From: Methanocella arvoryzae MRE50 | GTDB taxonomy: Archaea > Halobacteriota > Methanocellia > Methanocellales > Methanocellaceae | Assembly (NCBI RefSeq): GCF_000063445.1 | Contig: NC_009464.1 | Location: 2,542,001 to 2,606,000 of the forward strand | Length of the DNA stretch: 64,000 nucleotides | Reading direction: 5' to 3' | In this document: positions 1 through 10,181 of the stretch, one piece after another | Layout of the letters: every line of letters begins with the position of its first letter | Position numbering within the stretch: the stretch's first letter is position 1 | Notes under the pieces: model-generated | What the model was told of the DNA's origin: nothing | The model's database searches: none | Seen by the model: the letters and a program-made list of their open reading frames with translations, nothing else | Translations under genes and position numbers: made by a program

Positions 1-828
1 CTTATAGGAAGTATTATTGGCAGCACATTTATTGCTGGACTTATCATTTCGAATATAACATTATTAATCGCATGCTTTTTCCTCTATAAACTTATCCTCA
101 TCGAGAACGACCCGACAATAGCAAAAAAAGCTATAAAATACACTTTTCTTTTCCCTGTAGCATTCATTTATTCTGGGGTATTTACTGAATCACTTTATCT
201 GGCTTTACTTATTATGTGTTTTTACTATGCGAGAAAAGAACAGTGGCATATCGTAGGACTACTCGGCTTATTTCTTTCGCTTACCCGATCACTCGGTGTT
301 TTTGTCATTTTTCCCATGTTGTTAGAGTATCTTGCCATAAGAGATTATAAAGTAACTAAGGTAAAGTCTAATGTATTGTATTTACTACTTATTCCAGTGG
401 GCCTCGCAATTTTCTCGGTATATAACTTTTACTTTACTGGGGATTTTTTTGCTTTTATTCATATACAATCCGCATGGGGCAGGCATCTTGATAATCCGCT
501 AAATTATTTATTACATGGGTTATTTAGTAATCATGCGGAAGAGTTCTTCTGGGCATTCTTTACTGTGGTTTTTACGGTTCTACTGATAGCAGGAAGTAGT
601 TTAATCAGGCCTTCGTATCTTCTTGTAGGTGTATATTCCATTATTATCCCTCTCTCCTCTGGCATAGCATCCATGCCTCGATACTTTTTGGCAGTATTTC
701 CACTCTATATTATCATGGCTAAACTTACAAAAAATAAATACACTGATATGATACTCACCGCATTACTGATTATTGTCCAGTGCTATTTGATGGCATTATG
801 GGCTATAGGCAGCCCATTTGTAATGTAG
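1..828 (+). CDS. Gpi18-like mannosyltransferase, 5' end outside window (partial)
   Basis: The reading frame is open from base 1, so the gene begins upstream of the window; 275 C-terminal residues are visible. It is a polytopic membrane protein with at least six hydrophobic segments. The stretch FTESLYLALL followed by LSLTRSLGV resembles the luminal loop and helix seen in Gpi18/PIG-V (COG5542) and related lipid-linked sugar transferases. Such enzymes move mannose from a dolichyl or polyprenyl phosphate donor to an acceptor outside the membrane. It sits in the AT-rich surface-glycan block, next to a methyltransferase and a GT2 enzyme. The family is inferred from short motifs and topology; the exact sugar and acceptor cannot be read from sequence. 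Confidence 0.75.
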   Translation, partial: LIGSIIGSTFIAGLIISNITLLIACFFLYKLILIENDPTIAKKAIKYTFLFPVAFIYSGVFTESLYLALLIMCFYYARKEQWHIVGLLGLFLSLTRSLGVFVIFPMLLEYLAIRDYKVTKVKSNVLYLLLIPVGLAIFSVYNFYFTGDFFAFIHIQSAWGRHLDNPLNYLLHGLFSNHAEEFFWAFFTVVFTVLLIAGSSLIRPSYLLVGVYSIIIPLSSGIASMPRYFLAVFPLYIIMAKLTKNKYTDMILTALLIIVQCYLMALWAIGSPFVM

Positions 829-1047
829 TATATCGACGGGTTAATAATGATCATGTCATCGAGAAAAACTGTTTAAGATATTTTATCGTCACTCAAAATT
901 GACCTTTCTCTATATACTTACCTTAACGTACTGTATAAGCAAAATATCACAACTATCACCCTCATTACCACAATCTATATTGCAGTTACCAAACTTACAA
1001 ACTTAGAGCCCGATGTGCTGATACGTCTGTCTTTGAGGTTTATCTTT

Positions 1048-1629
1048 ATGCCAGAAGAAAGTGGTAATTTGCGTAAGTATCGGAATAAAAATCCGCTGCT
1101 TCAGATTTTAATAAAAAAGTTTATTAAAAGTATACATGCGTACATATATTCTTTAGATGTAGATTATATCCTTGATGCTGGGTGTGGAGAAGGGATTATA
1201 ATGAAAAGCCTCCATGGCCGAAATCTCTGTGGCATAGATATCTCCACAAAGGCAATTGCGTTAGCCAAAGAGATGAACCCTGGCTCAAACGTATTTTGTG
1301 GAACATTATATTCGCTGCCTTTTAAAGACGAAAGTTTTGATCTTATTTTATCAATCGAAACTCTCGAACATCTGTATGCACCTGAAAATGCACTCCGGGA
1401 ACTAAAAAGGGTGACTAAAAAGTATTGCATAGTTAGTGTACCTAACGAGCCATTTTTTTGTATGATGAACCTTCTACGGGGGAAAAATATCTCCCGGCTT
1501 GGTAATGATGTTGAACATCTTCAGAAATGGGGTCGTACCGATTTGTGTCGTCTTATCGAGCCTTATTTTGAGATCGTCGATGTAAAAACGCCGTTCCCTT
1601 GGATCGTTGTGTTATGCAAGAAAAAATAA
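1048..1629 (+). CDS. class I SAM-dependent methyltransferase
   Basis: A 193-residue methyltransferase of the Methyltransf_11 type. Motif I (ILDAGCGEG) is at residues 41-49, the acidic motif II (GIDIS) near 62-66, and a post-motif DLILSIETLEHL follows, all typical of the SAM-binding Rossmann fold. I prefer ATG 1048 because TTGAGG lies 9 bases upstream; an in-frame GTG at 1015 would add 11 residues. Its place between glycosyltransferases suggests it modifies a sugar, lipid carrier or related metabolite of surface-glycan synthesis, but the substrate is unknown. The gene is AT-rich like its neighbours. It converges on the GT2 gene at 1667. Confidence 0.85.
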   Translation: MPEESGNLRKYRNKNPLLQILIKKFIKSIHAYIYSLDVDYILDAGCGEGIIMKSLHGRNLCGIDISTKAIALAKEMNPGSNVFCGTLYSLPFKDESFDLILSIETLEHLYAPENALRELKRVTKKYCIVSVPNEPFFCMMNLLRGKNISRLGNDVEHLQKWGRTDLCRLIEPYFEIVDVKTPFPWIVVLCKKK

Positions 1630-1666
1630 ATGTGTTCTTGGCTTATCTATACTTATTCATGGTTTC

Positions 1667-2608
1667 TTATTCATGTTTTATTATCCAGTATTTTCTAGGC
1701 ATCAAATTTACAATCAGTTCACCAATTAATCCTATCGCAACAAACTGCATCCCGATAATGATCATCAGAATCCCTAGATTAAGCAGAGGTCTGTCGCCTA
1801 TCCTTATTCCATTTAACCACTGGTATACAAGGAACGTTAAAACTGCGCATCCCGTTATACCAAATATTGAGCCGATACCGCCAAAAAAATGTAGGGGCTT
1901 CTGACTATATGACATTAGAAATTTAACTGTGATCAGATCTATAAATCCTCTGACGATCCTTTTTGCGCCATATTTTGACTTACCATGAACCCGCTGCCTA
2001 TGGTTTACTGATATCTCACCTACTTTGTATCCAGCGATACGGGCAAGGGCAGGGATATACCGGTGTAATTCGCCATAGAGGTTTATAGATTTTACAACGC
2101 CGCTCCTATAGCCCTTAAAACCACAGTTAAAATCATGTATTTCGACATTAGTTAACCATCTTGTAAGCAAGTTAAATACGCTCGAAGGTAAAGTCTTTGT
2201 CAGAGGGTCCTGTCTTTTTTGTTTCCAACCAGACACCATATCATATTGTTTTAAGGCTTCGATAAACCGCGGTATTTCTTTCGGGTCATCTTGTAAATCT
2301 CCGTCCATGGTTATAACGATATTACCCTTAGCTAGGGTAAAACCGCAGGAAAGGGCGGCCGCTTTACCATAATTTTTTTGAAGGGATATTACCTGCAACC
2401 CGTTATCTACCGTTTTTATTTCGTCTAGTATATCCTTTGTACTGTCCGTAGATCCATCATCGATAAAAATTATTTCGTAACTGACATCAAGTTCTTGGAG
2501 GACCGTTTTTATTTCACCATATAGTTCACGGACACTTCCCTCTTCATTTAGCACAGGTACAATTATAGAAATATATGGCGACTCATGCATGCAGGCTATC
2601 CTCTTCAT
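1667..2608 (-). CDS. GT2 glycosyltransferase, DPM1/ArnC-like with C-terminal membrane helices
   Basis: A 313-residue family 2 glycosyltransferase. The N-terminal GT-A domain shows IIVPVLNEE (16-23), FIDDGS (48-53) and the metal-binding MDGDLQDDP (101-109). HRQRVHGKSKYG lies just before two C-terminal transmembrane helices. This architecture is that of polyprenyl-phosphate glycosyltransferases such as dolichyl-phosphate mannose synthase or ArnC, which load a sugar onto a lipid phosphate at the inner membrane face. GAGGG six bases before the ATG supports this start. It is the last gene of a minus-strand run with the radical SAM and flippase-like genes. A lipid-linked donor from this enzyme could feed the neighbouring Gpi18-like enzyme; that link is inference. 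Confidence 0.88.
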   Translation of the reverse strand: MKRIACMHESPYISIIVPVLNEEGSVRELYGEIKTVLQELDVSYEIIFIDDGSTDSTKDILDEIKTVDNGLQVISLQKNYGKAAALSCGFTLAKGNIVITMDGDLQDDPKEIPRFIEALKQYDMVSGWKQKRQDPLTKTLPSSVFNLLTRWLTNVEIHDFNCGFKGYRSGVVKSINLYGELHRYIPALARIAGYKVGEISVNHRQRVHGKSKYGAKRIVRGFIDLITVKFLMSYSQKPLHFFGGIGSIFGITGCAVLTFLVYQWLNGIRIGDRPLLNLGILMIIIGMQFVAIGLIGELIVNLMPRKYWIIKHE

Positions 2609-2683
2609 ATACTACCCTCTGAATCAATTAAAAATTTTCTGAACACGTCTCCAAGCAATTATTTCAAGATATTAGCGATACTA

Positions 2684-4129
2684 TCATCTTTCCAGAGCAA
2701 AATTAAACACATTTAAACCTGCCAGCATAATCCTTTTTGCATCATCTGCGTTCCGAATTTTTCCCATCCACTTCATCCAGTAAGCCGGCCTTAAATAAAA
2801 CGACTGGTATACTCTCTTCAGGTACTTCTCGATATCTTCGTTGCTCAGATCTGTAAAGTATTGGTTATAGTATCCGGACACGTGTACATTAGAAAGTTTT
2901 CTATCGCTGCCGTCTCCTATTTCCGGGTGTTCCCTCATGATAATATCAAATAGTTCGGTGCCAGGATAAGGTGTACAAATCGCCATAGTCACCGTTGTAG
3001 GGCAGATTTCCTTAATAAACTTAAGCGTTTCATCAATCGTTTCACGGGTTTCCCCTGGGCATCCTATCATCATATGCGCATGAGTATCAATGCCGGCTTC
3101 TTTTAATATTTTGAATGTTTTCTTCGTGTTTTCGACCGTGATGCCCTTCTTGATATTATTTAATATCCTTTGTACTCCGGATTCGACTCCGATCTTGATC
3201 GTATGGCATCCGGCTTGTTTCATCAATCGGGCTGTCTCATAATCTATGGTGCCTACACGAGCATTAGCTATCCAGCTTAAATTATACTTACGATTGATTA
3301 GCTCCTCACAAAATTTTTTATTTCTATCTTTGAAGAATGTAAATGTTTCATCACGGAAAAATATCTCACGATAACCCTGAGAATGGATGATTTCGATCTC
3401 GGAGATGATGTTTCCAGTTGATCTGGATCGGATCTTTTTCCCGTAAAACCTTCCGACTGTACAAAAATTACAGCTACCTGGGCATCCTCTCGAGGTCATC
3501 ATTGTAGCATACGGCATCTTTCGAACTAGCGGGTGGAAATAATCGATAGATTGCGGTAGTAGTGTCCTGTCTGGAAACGGCAATTCGTCCAAGTTTTCTA
3601 TAAACGGGCGGGATTCATTAATGATCGGTCTACCATTGTAAGTGTACCCTATGCCTTTTACTGATTTCCACCTATCATCTCCTTGCCCAATCTGTTCGAC
3701 TAACTCTCTTATCGTAATCTCTGGTTCGTTAATTACTGTGACATCGACTGACTCCTCAGATAGGCAATGTCCAGGCATGAAGGTTGGATGTGATCCGAAT
3801 ATAATCGTTGTCAGCAATGGATTAGCTGATTTTAGTTCTTTTAAAATATCTGCATCTTCATGGAAACTCATAGTTGAAGTAGATATAATCAAGCAGTCAT
3901 AGTTGCAGATTTTACTTTTTACATATTCAAGTGTTCTTCCTTCCCCGATAGCATCCAGCAGTGTCACCTCATGGCCTGCTGACTTCAATACTGTGGCAAT
4001 ATACAGTAGGTTCAGCGGGGGAGTAGATGCTCCCCCAATTCGCTTACCACTACACCAGCACCCATAGATCAAGTCTCTGACGACATTCTTAATGACCCGG
4101 CTTGGCGGGTTTAACACCATCACTCTCAT
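2684..4129 (-). CDS. B12-binding domain radical SAM protein
   Basis: A 481-residue protein. The N-terminal part (about 1-150) has the cobalamin-binding fold layout (MRVMVLNPPS, LLYIATVLKSAGHEVTLLDA). The radical SAM domain has the 4Fe-4S ligands C216, C220 and C223 in CPGSCNFC, followed by an elongated barrel with IKIGVESG and AHMMIGCPGETRETI. These enzymes use SAM and cobalamin, often for methylation at unactivated carbon or phosphorus, in lipid, sugar or natural-product pathways. The start overlaps the end of the upstream flippase-like gene by 41 bases, implying coupled translation. An AGGAGG lies 11 bases before ATG 4129. The substrate is unknown; a modified lipid or surface glycan is an inference from context. 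Confidence 0.88.
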   Translation of the reverse strand: MRVMVLNPPSRVIKNVVRDLIYGCWCSGKRIGGASTPPLNLLYIATVLKSAGHEVTLLDAIGEGRTLEYVKSKICNYDCLIISTSTMSFHEDADILKELKSANPLLTTIIFGSHPTFMPGHCLSEESVDVTVINEPEITIRELVEQIGQGDDRWKSVKGIGYTYNGRPIINESRPFIENLDELPFPDRTLLPQSIDYFHPLVRKMPYATMMTSRGCPGSCNFCTVGRFYGKKIRSRSTGNIISEIEIIHSQGYREIFFRDETFTFFKDRNKKFCEELINRKYNLSWIANARVGTIDYETARLMKQAGCHTIKIGVESGVQRILNNIKKGITVENTKKTFKILKEAGIDTHAHMMIGCPGETRETIDETLKFIKEICPTTVTMAICTPYPGTELFDIIMREHPEIGDGSDRKLSNVHVSGYYNQYFTDLSNEDIEKYLKRVYQSFYLRPAYWMKWMGKIRNADDAKRIMLAGLNVFNFALER

Positions 4130-5024
4130 ATTCTCTTTGTCCTCCTACATGAAGCCACTCAATAATCATCCCAATTAAGCCCAAAAAATATGTGCTGAGT
4201 AGTGCGAAAATGATAGAAAATATCACCGCTATTGTCGGATCAACGCTTGTCAGCAGCATAATATACGATCCTTCGCGAAGTCCCCATCCTCCAATCGTTA
4301 TCGGCACTAAGCTAATAAGCGTCGCCGCAAAAACCGAAAATACGACCAGATCAAATACTATGTTCTGGTTAAGCGAATATAATATAATATAGGCAATTAT
4401 ATCATAACACAACCATACGCCAATGGTAAGTGCTGAGGCAATTACAATCGTCCGGACCGAACCCGCCGCCGTTTGCAGAGATCTGAATCTTTTTACCACG
4501 AATCTGTTATATATGGTGTATAATGATATTATGCTTATTACCCCTAGTATTAATGTTATACAAAATGTCACTGTGAGAGAAGTTTTAAAACATATCGCTG
4601 TAAAAATGAATATTATTGGTATGACAATATCATACAATCTCTCAAAGAATACACTAATCAAACCTTCAGTTTTTGTCATACCTGTCAGCGATTGCAATTG
4701 ATAACCGCGGATGAATTCTCCTGCTTTTCCCGGTGTAATAGATCCATAATATTGCCCTATGAAATACAATCGCGTAAGATCAAGATATTTAACTGTGTAT
4801 GACTGAGATATCATATATTTCCATCGAACTGACCTCAGTAACAACGATACAATCGCTATAAATAGACACAATATTAACAGTTCGTATCTAATTCCCGATA
4901 CTGCTAATAACAGTTCTTCCACGTTTATGACTTTCACGAATAATACATAAAAAAACAGCAGAGAAATGCTAATTTTTATTATGTTTTTATATTTGGTGAG
5001 TAGTTCTGCGCTTTTATGTAACAC
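4089..5024 (-). CDS. LPG synthase TM-region / UPF0104 flippase-like membrane protein
   Basis: A 311-residue protein with about eight hydrophobic helices and the signature pieces RSVRWKYM, GQYYGSITPGKAGEFIRGYQL and TIGGWGLREGS. These mark the lysylphosphatidylglycerol-synthase transmembrane-region family (UPF0104, AglD-like). Members occur throughout archaeal glycan clusters as stand-alone membrane proteins and are suspected of lipid or lipid-linked sugar transport or transfer; biochemical function is rarely proven. Translation starts at GTG 5024, 18 bases after the upstream epimerase gene. The 3' end overlaps the radical SAM gene by 41 bases. Composition is AT-rich. Confidence 0.85.
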   Translation of the reverse strand: MLHKSAELLTKYKNIIKISISLLFFYVLFVKVINVEELLLAVSGIRYELLILCLFIAIVSLLLRSVRWKYMISQSYTVKYLDLTRLYFIGQYYGSITPGKAGEFIRGYQLQSLTGMTKTEGLISVFFERLYDIVIPIIFIFTAICFKTSLTVTFCITLILGVISIISLYTIYNRFVVKRFRSLQTAAGSVRTIVIASALTIGVWLCYDIIAYIILYSLNQNIVFDLVVFSVFAATLISLVPITIGGWGLREGSYIMLLTSVDPTIAVIFSIIFALLSTYFLGLIGMIIEWLHVGGQREYESDGVKPAKPGH

Positions 5025-5042
5025 TCTTTTCCAACCTTAGTA

Positions 5043-5963
5043 TCATTTAAACGTGGCTGACTTCGTGCTTATTATGGTCTTAGAAAGGCCATCATCTAAG
5101 CTAATCGAGTTGTGCCACCCGATCGCTTCAATCCTCAATACATTAGCGTACATGTACGGTATCTCAATTTTCCCTGCTCTCATCCGATCCTGATCGCTCA
5201 CAATCGGTATCGCCGGATCAATCTCATCTCTAATCCTCTGTACAATATCCAATATTTTTGTTTGCTGTCCTGATCCAATATTAAAAATACCTGTTCCCTT
5301 TTCGCCTGCTAATAACATCACTCTCACAGCATCCTCAATGTAAAGAAAGTCCCTCGTCGGCTCTGTATTACCCACTTTAATAACACCATTCTCCAGCGCC
5401 TGCTTAATCACGCCCGGAATCAGAAACGACGGGTCCTGCCCAGGACCAAAGATGTTGAACGGCCTCAAAATCGCATACTCAATCCCATAGCTATTCCCAT
5501 AAGCCTGAACGATATTCTCAGCTGCAATCTTACTGGCAGCATACGCCTCTCTCGGCACTACCGGGTGCTTCTCGTCGATAGGCAGGTATTGCGGAACACC
5601 ATATACATGAGCGCTACTTACATAAACGAACTTTTTCACGCCGGCTTTCCGGGCCTCTTCCAGTACATTGGCAGTACCCATAGCATTTGTTTCAAACGTC
5701 CTTATAGGGTTCCTGATCGAGGCATCGACATTAGAAATTGCAGCCAGATGATAGACGATATCTACCTCTTTACAGAGGCCTTCTATCGAGACGGGCTTAG
5801 TGATATCTCCTCCAGCCCAGCGGAGGCCTTCTTTCTCCGGGCCTGCTCCGTCCGTGGACAGCGCAGTGACTTCAGCTCCTTCATTCAGCAGGGCATCGAC
5901 CAGGTAGCGTCCAATGAAGCCTTTCGCACCTGTGACCAGTACTCTCTTTCCGGACCATGACAT
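5043..5963 (-). CDS. NAD-dependent epimerase/dehydratase (SDR), probable GDP-sugar reductase or epimerase
   Basis: A 306-residue extended short-chain dehydrogenase. The NAD-binding TGAKGFIG is at residues 11-18, the catalytic serines at 116-117 ([10 protein letters not shown]), and the YxxxK pair is Y141/K145 (YAASK). I choose ATG 5963 ([12 protein letters not shown]); a TTG at 5987 that overlaps the gmd stop would add eight residues. The gene lies directly downstream of gmd. This suggests it acts on GDP-4-keto-6-deoxymannose, as a GDP-rhamnose- or GDP-fucose-type reductase. A UDP-sugar 4-epimerase role is equally compatible with the motifs. Confidence 0.82.
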   Translation of the reverse strand: MSWSGKRVLVTGAKGFIGRYLVDALLNEGAEVTALSTDGAGPEKEGLRWAGGDITKPVSIEGLCKEVDIVYHLAAISNVDASIRNPIRTFETNAMGTANVLEEARKAGVKKFVYVSSAHVYGVPQYLPIDEKHPVVPREAYAASKIAAENIVQAYGNSYGIEYAILRPFNIFGPGQDPSFLIPGVIKQALENGVIKVGNTEPTRDFLYIEDAVRVMLLAGEKGTGIFNIGSGQQTKILDIVQRIRDEIDPAIPIVSDQDRMRAGKIEIPYMYANVLRIEAIGWHNSISLDDGLSKTIISTKSATFK

Positions 5964-5983
5964 CTTACGTACACCCGAACCGA

Positions 5984-7176
<1,193 letters not shown>

Positions 7177-7650
7177 ATGGCTGACATCGAAGGCGTTGTA
7201 ATAAAAAAGCTCAGGGTAATCCCCGACGAGCGTGGATGGCTTATGGAGATCCTGCGCTGTGATGATCCGATGTTCAAGCAGTTTGGCCAGGTCTATGTGA
7301 CCACGGCTTATCCCGGCGTCGTAAAAGGCTGGCATTATCACAAGAAACAGACTGACAACTTCACCTGTATCCATGGCATGATGAAGGTCGCGCTCTACGA
7401 TGCCAGAGAAGGCTCTCCCACCAGGGGTAACCTGATGGAACTCTTCGTTGGCGAGAAGAACCCCATCCTTATCTCGGTCCCTCCCGGAGTCTACCACGGC
7501 TTCAAGGGCATCGGCACTGAAACCGCTTACTTCCTGAGCGTGCCGACATTACCCTATAATTATGCTGAGCCGGACGAATACCGCCTGCCCCCGGACTCTA
7601 AAGAGATTCCTTACGACTGGGGCTTACTACCTGGCTTAAAACACGGCTAA
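7177..7650 (+). CDS. rfbC: dTDP-4-dehydrorhamnose 3,5-epimerase (RmlC family)
   Basis: A 157-residue cupin-fold epimerase acting at step three of dTDP-L-rhamnose synthesis. Residues include DERGWL near 18, the catalytic-region WHYHKKQ (about 53-59), VALYDAREGSPT and PPGVYHGFKG. It is shorter than the classic 180-residue RmlC and carries KGWHYH where many have RGLHYQ, so it belongs to a divergent subgroup. A related dTDP-sugar isomerase function cannot be excluded. Its position directly before rfbB, rfbD and rfbA makes the rhamnose assignment the simplest reading. It is the first gene of the plus-strand rfb operon. Confidence 0.85.
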   Translation: MADIEGVVIKKLRVIPDERGWLMEILRCDDPMFKQFGQVYVTTAYPGVVKGWHYHKKQTDNFTCIHGMMKVALYDAREGSPTRGNLMELFVGEKNPILISVPPGVYHGFKGIGTETAYFLSVPTLPYNYAEPDEYRLPPDSKEIPYDWGLLPGLKHG

Positions 7651-7660
7651 AGGAGCTATC

Positions 7661-8623
7661 ATGATGAAAAATGTACTGGTTACCGGCGGCTGCGGCTTCA
7701 TCGGCAGCAACTTCATCCGCCACATGCTCGAAAAACACCCGAATATCAACATTTTGAACCTTGACAAGCTCACATATGCAGGCAACCCTGACAACCTCCG
7801 TGATCTCGAGGACCATCCCTGCTACGGGTTCGTGCGGGGCGACATCTGCGATGCCTCCATAGTAAACAACGTCATGAAGAACGTCGACACTGTCGTCCAC
7901 TTTGCGGCAGAAAGCCACGTCGACCGCTCTATCCTGGATGGTGACGCCTTTGTCACTACTAACGTGCTCGGCACGCATACTCTCCTGAAAGCAGCGCTGG
8001 AACATAAGATTAAGCGCTTCATCCACGTGTCCACCGATGAGGTCTACGGCAGCATCATGCAGGGCTCGTTCAAAGAGACCGATATCCTCGAGCCATCCAG
8101 CCCGTACTCGGCCAGCAAAGCCGGCTCAGACCTCCTGGCTCTTGCCTATCACAACACTTACAAGCTGCCCGTGATCGTCACCCGGTGTACCAACAACTAC
8201 GGGCCTTACCAGTTCCCGGAAAAGCTGATCCCCCTGTTTGTCACCAACCTGATGCAGGGCAAGAGAGTACCGGTTTACGGCACCGGGAAGAACATCCGGG
8301 ACTGGCTGTACGTTCTCGACCACTGCAGCGCCATCGACTTCATCCTGCAGAACGGCACCGATGGTGAGATCTACAATATCGGCGGCGGGGAAGAGAAGAC
8401 TAACCTGGAGATCACTCGCATGATCCTCAGGCTTCTCGAAAAAGACGAGAGCATGATCGAGTACGTCAGAGACCGGCCTGGCCACGACTTCCGCTATTCG
8501 CTGGACATCTCTAAGCTGAAGAGGCTCGGGTGGTCCCCGTCCTACAGGTTCGAGGACGCTCTGGAAGCCACAGTTAAATGGTACGTCGATAACCGCTGGT
8601 GGTGGGAAAAATTAAAACGGTAA
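7661..8623 (+). CDS. rfbB: dTDP-glucose 4,6-dehydratase
   Basis: A 320-residue extended SDR that converts dTDP-glucose to dTDP-4-keto-6-deoxyglucose. Features are VTGGCGFIGSNF, the AAESHVDRSI loop, the STDEVYGS catalytic segment, YSASKAGSD (Y/K pair), NNYGPYQFPEKLIP and RDWLYVLDH, a string typical of RmlB. The first of two adjacent ATGs (7661) follows AAAGGAG, a good ribosome-binding site. It begins 10 bases after rfbC and overlaps rfbD by 25 bases. It is near the usual RmlB length. Confidence 0.95.
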   Translation: MMKNVLVTGGCGFIGSNFIRHMLEKHPNINILNLDKLTYAGNPDNLRDLEDHPCYGFVRGDICDASIVNNVMKNVDTVVHFAAESHVDRSILDGDAFVTTNVLGTHTLLKAALEHKIKRFIHVSTDEVYGSIMQGSFKETDILEPSSPYSASKAGSDLLALAYHNTYKLPVIVTRCTNNYGPYQFPEKLIPLFVTNLMQGKRVPVYGTGKNIRDWLYVLDHCSAIDFILQNGTDGEIYNIGGGEEKTNLEITRMILRLLEKDESMIEYVRDRPGHDFRYSLDISKLKRLGWSPSYRFEDALEATVKWYVDNRWWWEKLKR

Positions 8624-9393
8624 TCGTCGGGGCCGGCGGCATGCTGGGGACAGACCTGCGTGCAGCCTTTCCAGACGCTTTGGCGATAACTCACAAGGAT
8701 ATGGACATTACCGACCGCGAAGCGGTCATGAGAGCCATCCGCAAGGCAGCCCCCGATGCCGTGATCAACGCCGCAGCCTATACCAATGTAGACGGCTGCG
8801 AGGACGAGCAGGAAAAAGCTTACGCGATTAACGGACTGGGACCAGCTTACCTGGCTGAAGCGTGTAAAGAAGTCGGAGCGACTCTGGTACACTACAGCAC
8901 TGATTACGTGTTTGACGGCAGCCGGCCGGAGTACCGGGAGTCAGACGCGACAAACCCTATCAGTGTCTACGGTAAGTCCAAGCTCGCCGGTGAAAAGAAC
9001 GTCCAGTATAACATGGACGATTACCGTATTGTTCGTACGTCCTGGCTCTTTGGCAGGCACGGGAAAAATTTCGTCGATACGATCCTCTCCCTCTCAAAGC
9101 AGATGCCGACGGTCAAAGTGGTGAACGATCAGGTGGGTAAGCCCACCTATACTGTTGATCTGGCAGAAAAGACCAAAGAGCTTATTACGTTACCGGCAGG
9201 CATTTATCATATCTCAAACGAAGGCGTATGCTCGTGGTTCGAGTTCGCCTCCGCTTTCATCGATAACGCGGTGCCTTGCACTACGGCCGAATTTCCCCGG
9301 AAGGCGAAGCGGCCCAGGTATTCGGTCCTGGTGAATACGAAGACGTCTCCGCTGAGGCACTGGAAAGACGCGTTACGCGATTATCTGTCATGA
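8599..9393 (+). CDS. rfbD: dTDP-4-dehydrorhamnose reductase
   Basis: A 264-residue SDR catalysing the last step to dTDP-L-rhamnose. It shows VIVGAGGMLG at the N-terminus, NAAAYTNVDGCE, STDYVFDG and YGKSKLAGE with the catalytic Y/K pair. The likely start is GTG 8599 inside the rfbB 3' end (GTG 8602 is nearly equivalent), so the genes overlap by 25 bases and are probably translationally coupled. It is followed 15 bases later by rfbA. It is slightly shorter than bacterial RmlD (about 290 residues), as often seen in archaea. Confidence 0.93.
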   Translation: MVGKIKTVIVGAGGMLGTDLRAAFPDALAITHKDMDITDREAVMRAIRKAAPDAVINAAAYTNVDGCEDEQEKAYAINGLGPAYLAEACKEVGATLVHYSTDYVFDGSRPEYRESDATNPISVYGKSKLAGEKNVQYNMDDYRIVRTSWLFGRHGKNFVDTILSLSKQMPTVKVVNDQVGKPTYTVDLAEKTKELITLPAGIYHISNEGVCSWFEFASAFIDNAVPCTTAEFPRKAKRPRYSVLVNTKTSPLRHWKDALRDYLS

Positions 9394-9408
9394 AAAAGGT
9401 GGATTCGA

Positions 9409-10137
9409 ATGAAAGGTATTATTCTTGCAGGTGGCACTGGCTCCCGGCTTTTCCCGCTCACTAAAGTGACTAACAAACACTTACTGCCAGTCTACGACGA
9501 GCCGATGATCTACTATCCGCTCAAGACTCTGATCAACGCCGGCATCAAGGATATCATGATCGTCTCCGGCAAGGGCCATGTCGGCCACTTCTTAGAGCTG
9601 CTGGGCTCCGGCTCAGAGTTCGGGGTTCGGCTATCCTACGAGATCCAGAAGGAAGCCGGCGGCATCGCACAGGCGCTGAGCCTCTGCGAAAGCTTCGTCA
9701 ACGGCGACAACATGACCGTCATCCTCGGCGACAACATCTACGAAGATAACGTACGGGAGGCCGTCCAGAGCTTTAGCAAGGGTGCACGGATCTTCCTTAA
9801 GCCGGTCCCTGATGCACAGCGTTTCGGTGTAGCTGAGGTAGACCAGAAGACTGGCAAGGTGCTTGGCATTGAGGAAAAGCCGAAGAATCCAAAGTCAGAC
9901 TATGCTGTCACCGGCCTGTACATCTACGATAGCCGGGTCTTCGACATCGTGAGGAACCTCAAGCCCTCCGGCCGCGGCGAGCTGGAGATCACCGACGTCA
10001 ACAACAAGTACCTGCATATGGGCGAACTGAGCTACTCGATCCTCGACGGCTACTGGAGTGATGCGGGCACCTTTGAGTCCCTCTACCGCGCGAGCGAGCT
10101 TGTCCGGAGGACGAAAGTCAGGGCCCGGGAAGAATAA
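9409..10137 (+). CDS. rfbA: glucose-1-phosphate thymidylyltransferase
   Basis: A 242-residue nucleotidyltransferase making dTDP-glucose from dTTP and glucose-1-phosphate, the entry step of the rhamnose pathway. The signature LAGGTGSRLFPLT is at residues 6-18, with KHLLPVYDEPMIYYPL, ILGDNIYED (metal site) and GIEEKPKNPKSD following. At 242 residues it lacks the C-terminal extension of bacterial RmlA (about 290), matching the short archaeal type. It closes the rfbC-B-D-A operon, which therefore holds all four enzymes from glucose-1-phosphate to dTDP-L-rhamnose. The next gene is convergent. Confidence 0.93.
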   Translation: MKGIILAGGTGSRLFPLTKVTNKHLLPVYDEPMIYYPLKTLINAGIKDIMIVSGKGHVGHFLELLGSGSEFGVRLSYEIQKEAGGIAQALSLCESFVNGDNMTVILGDNIYEDNVREAVQSFSKGARIFLKPVPDAQRFGVAEVDQKTGKVLGIEEKPKNPKSDYAVTGLYIYDSRVFDIVRNLKPSGRGELEITDVNNKYLHMGELSYSILDGYWSDAGTFESLYRASELVRRTKVRAREE

Positions 10138-10181
10138 GCTTCATTTTAATTTTTTATCAGGTTCAGTCAAAATTTGGATTG

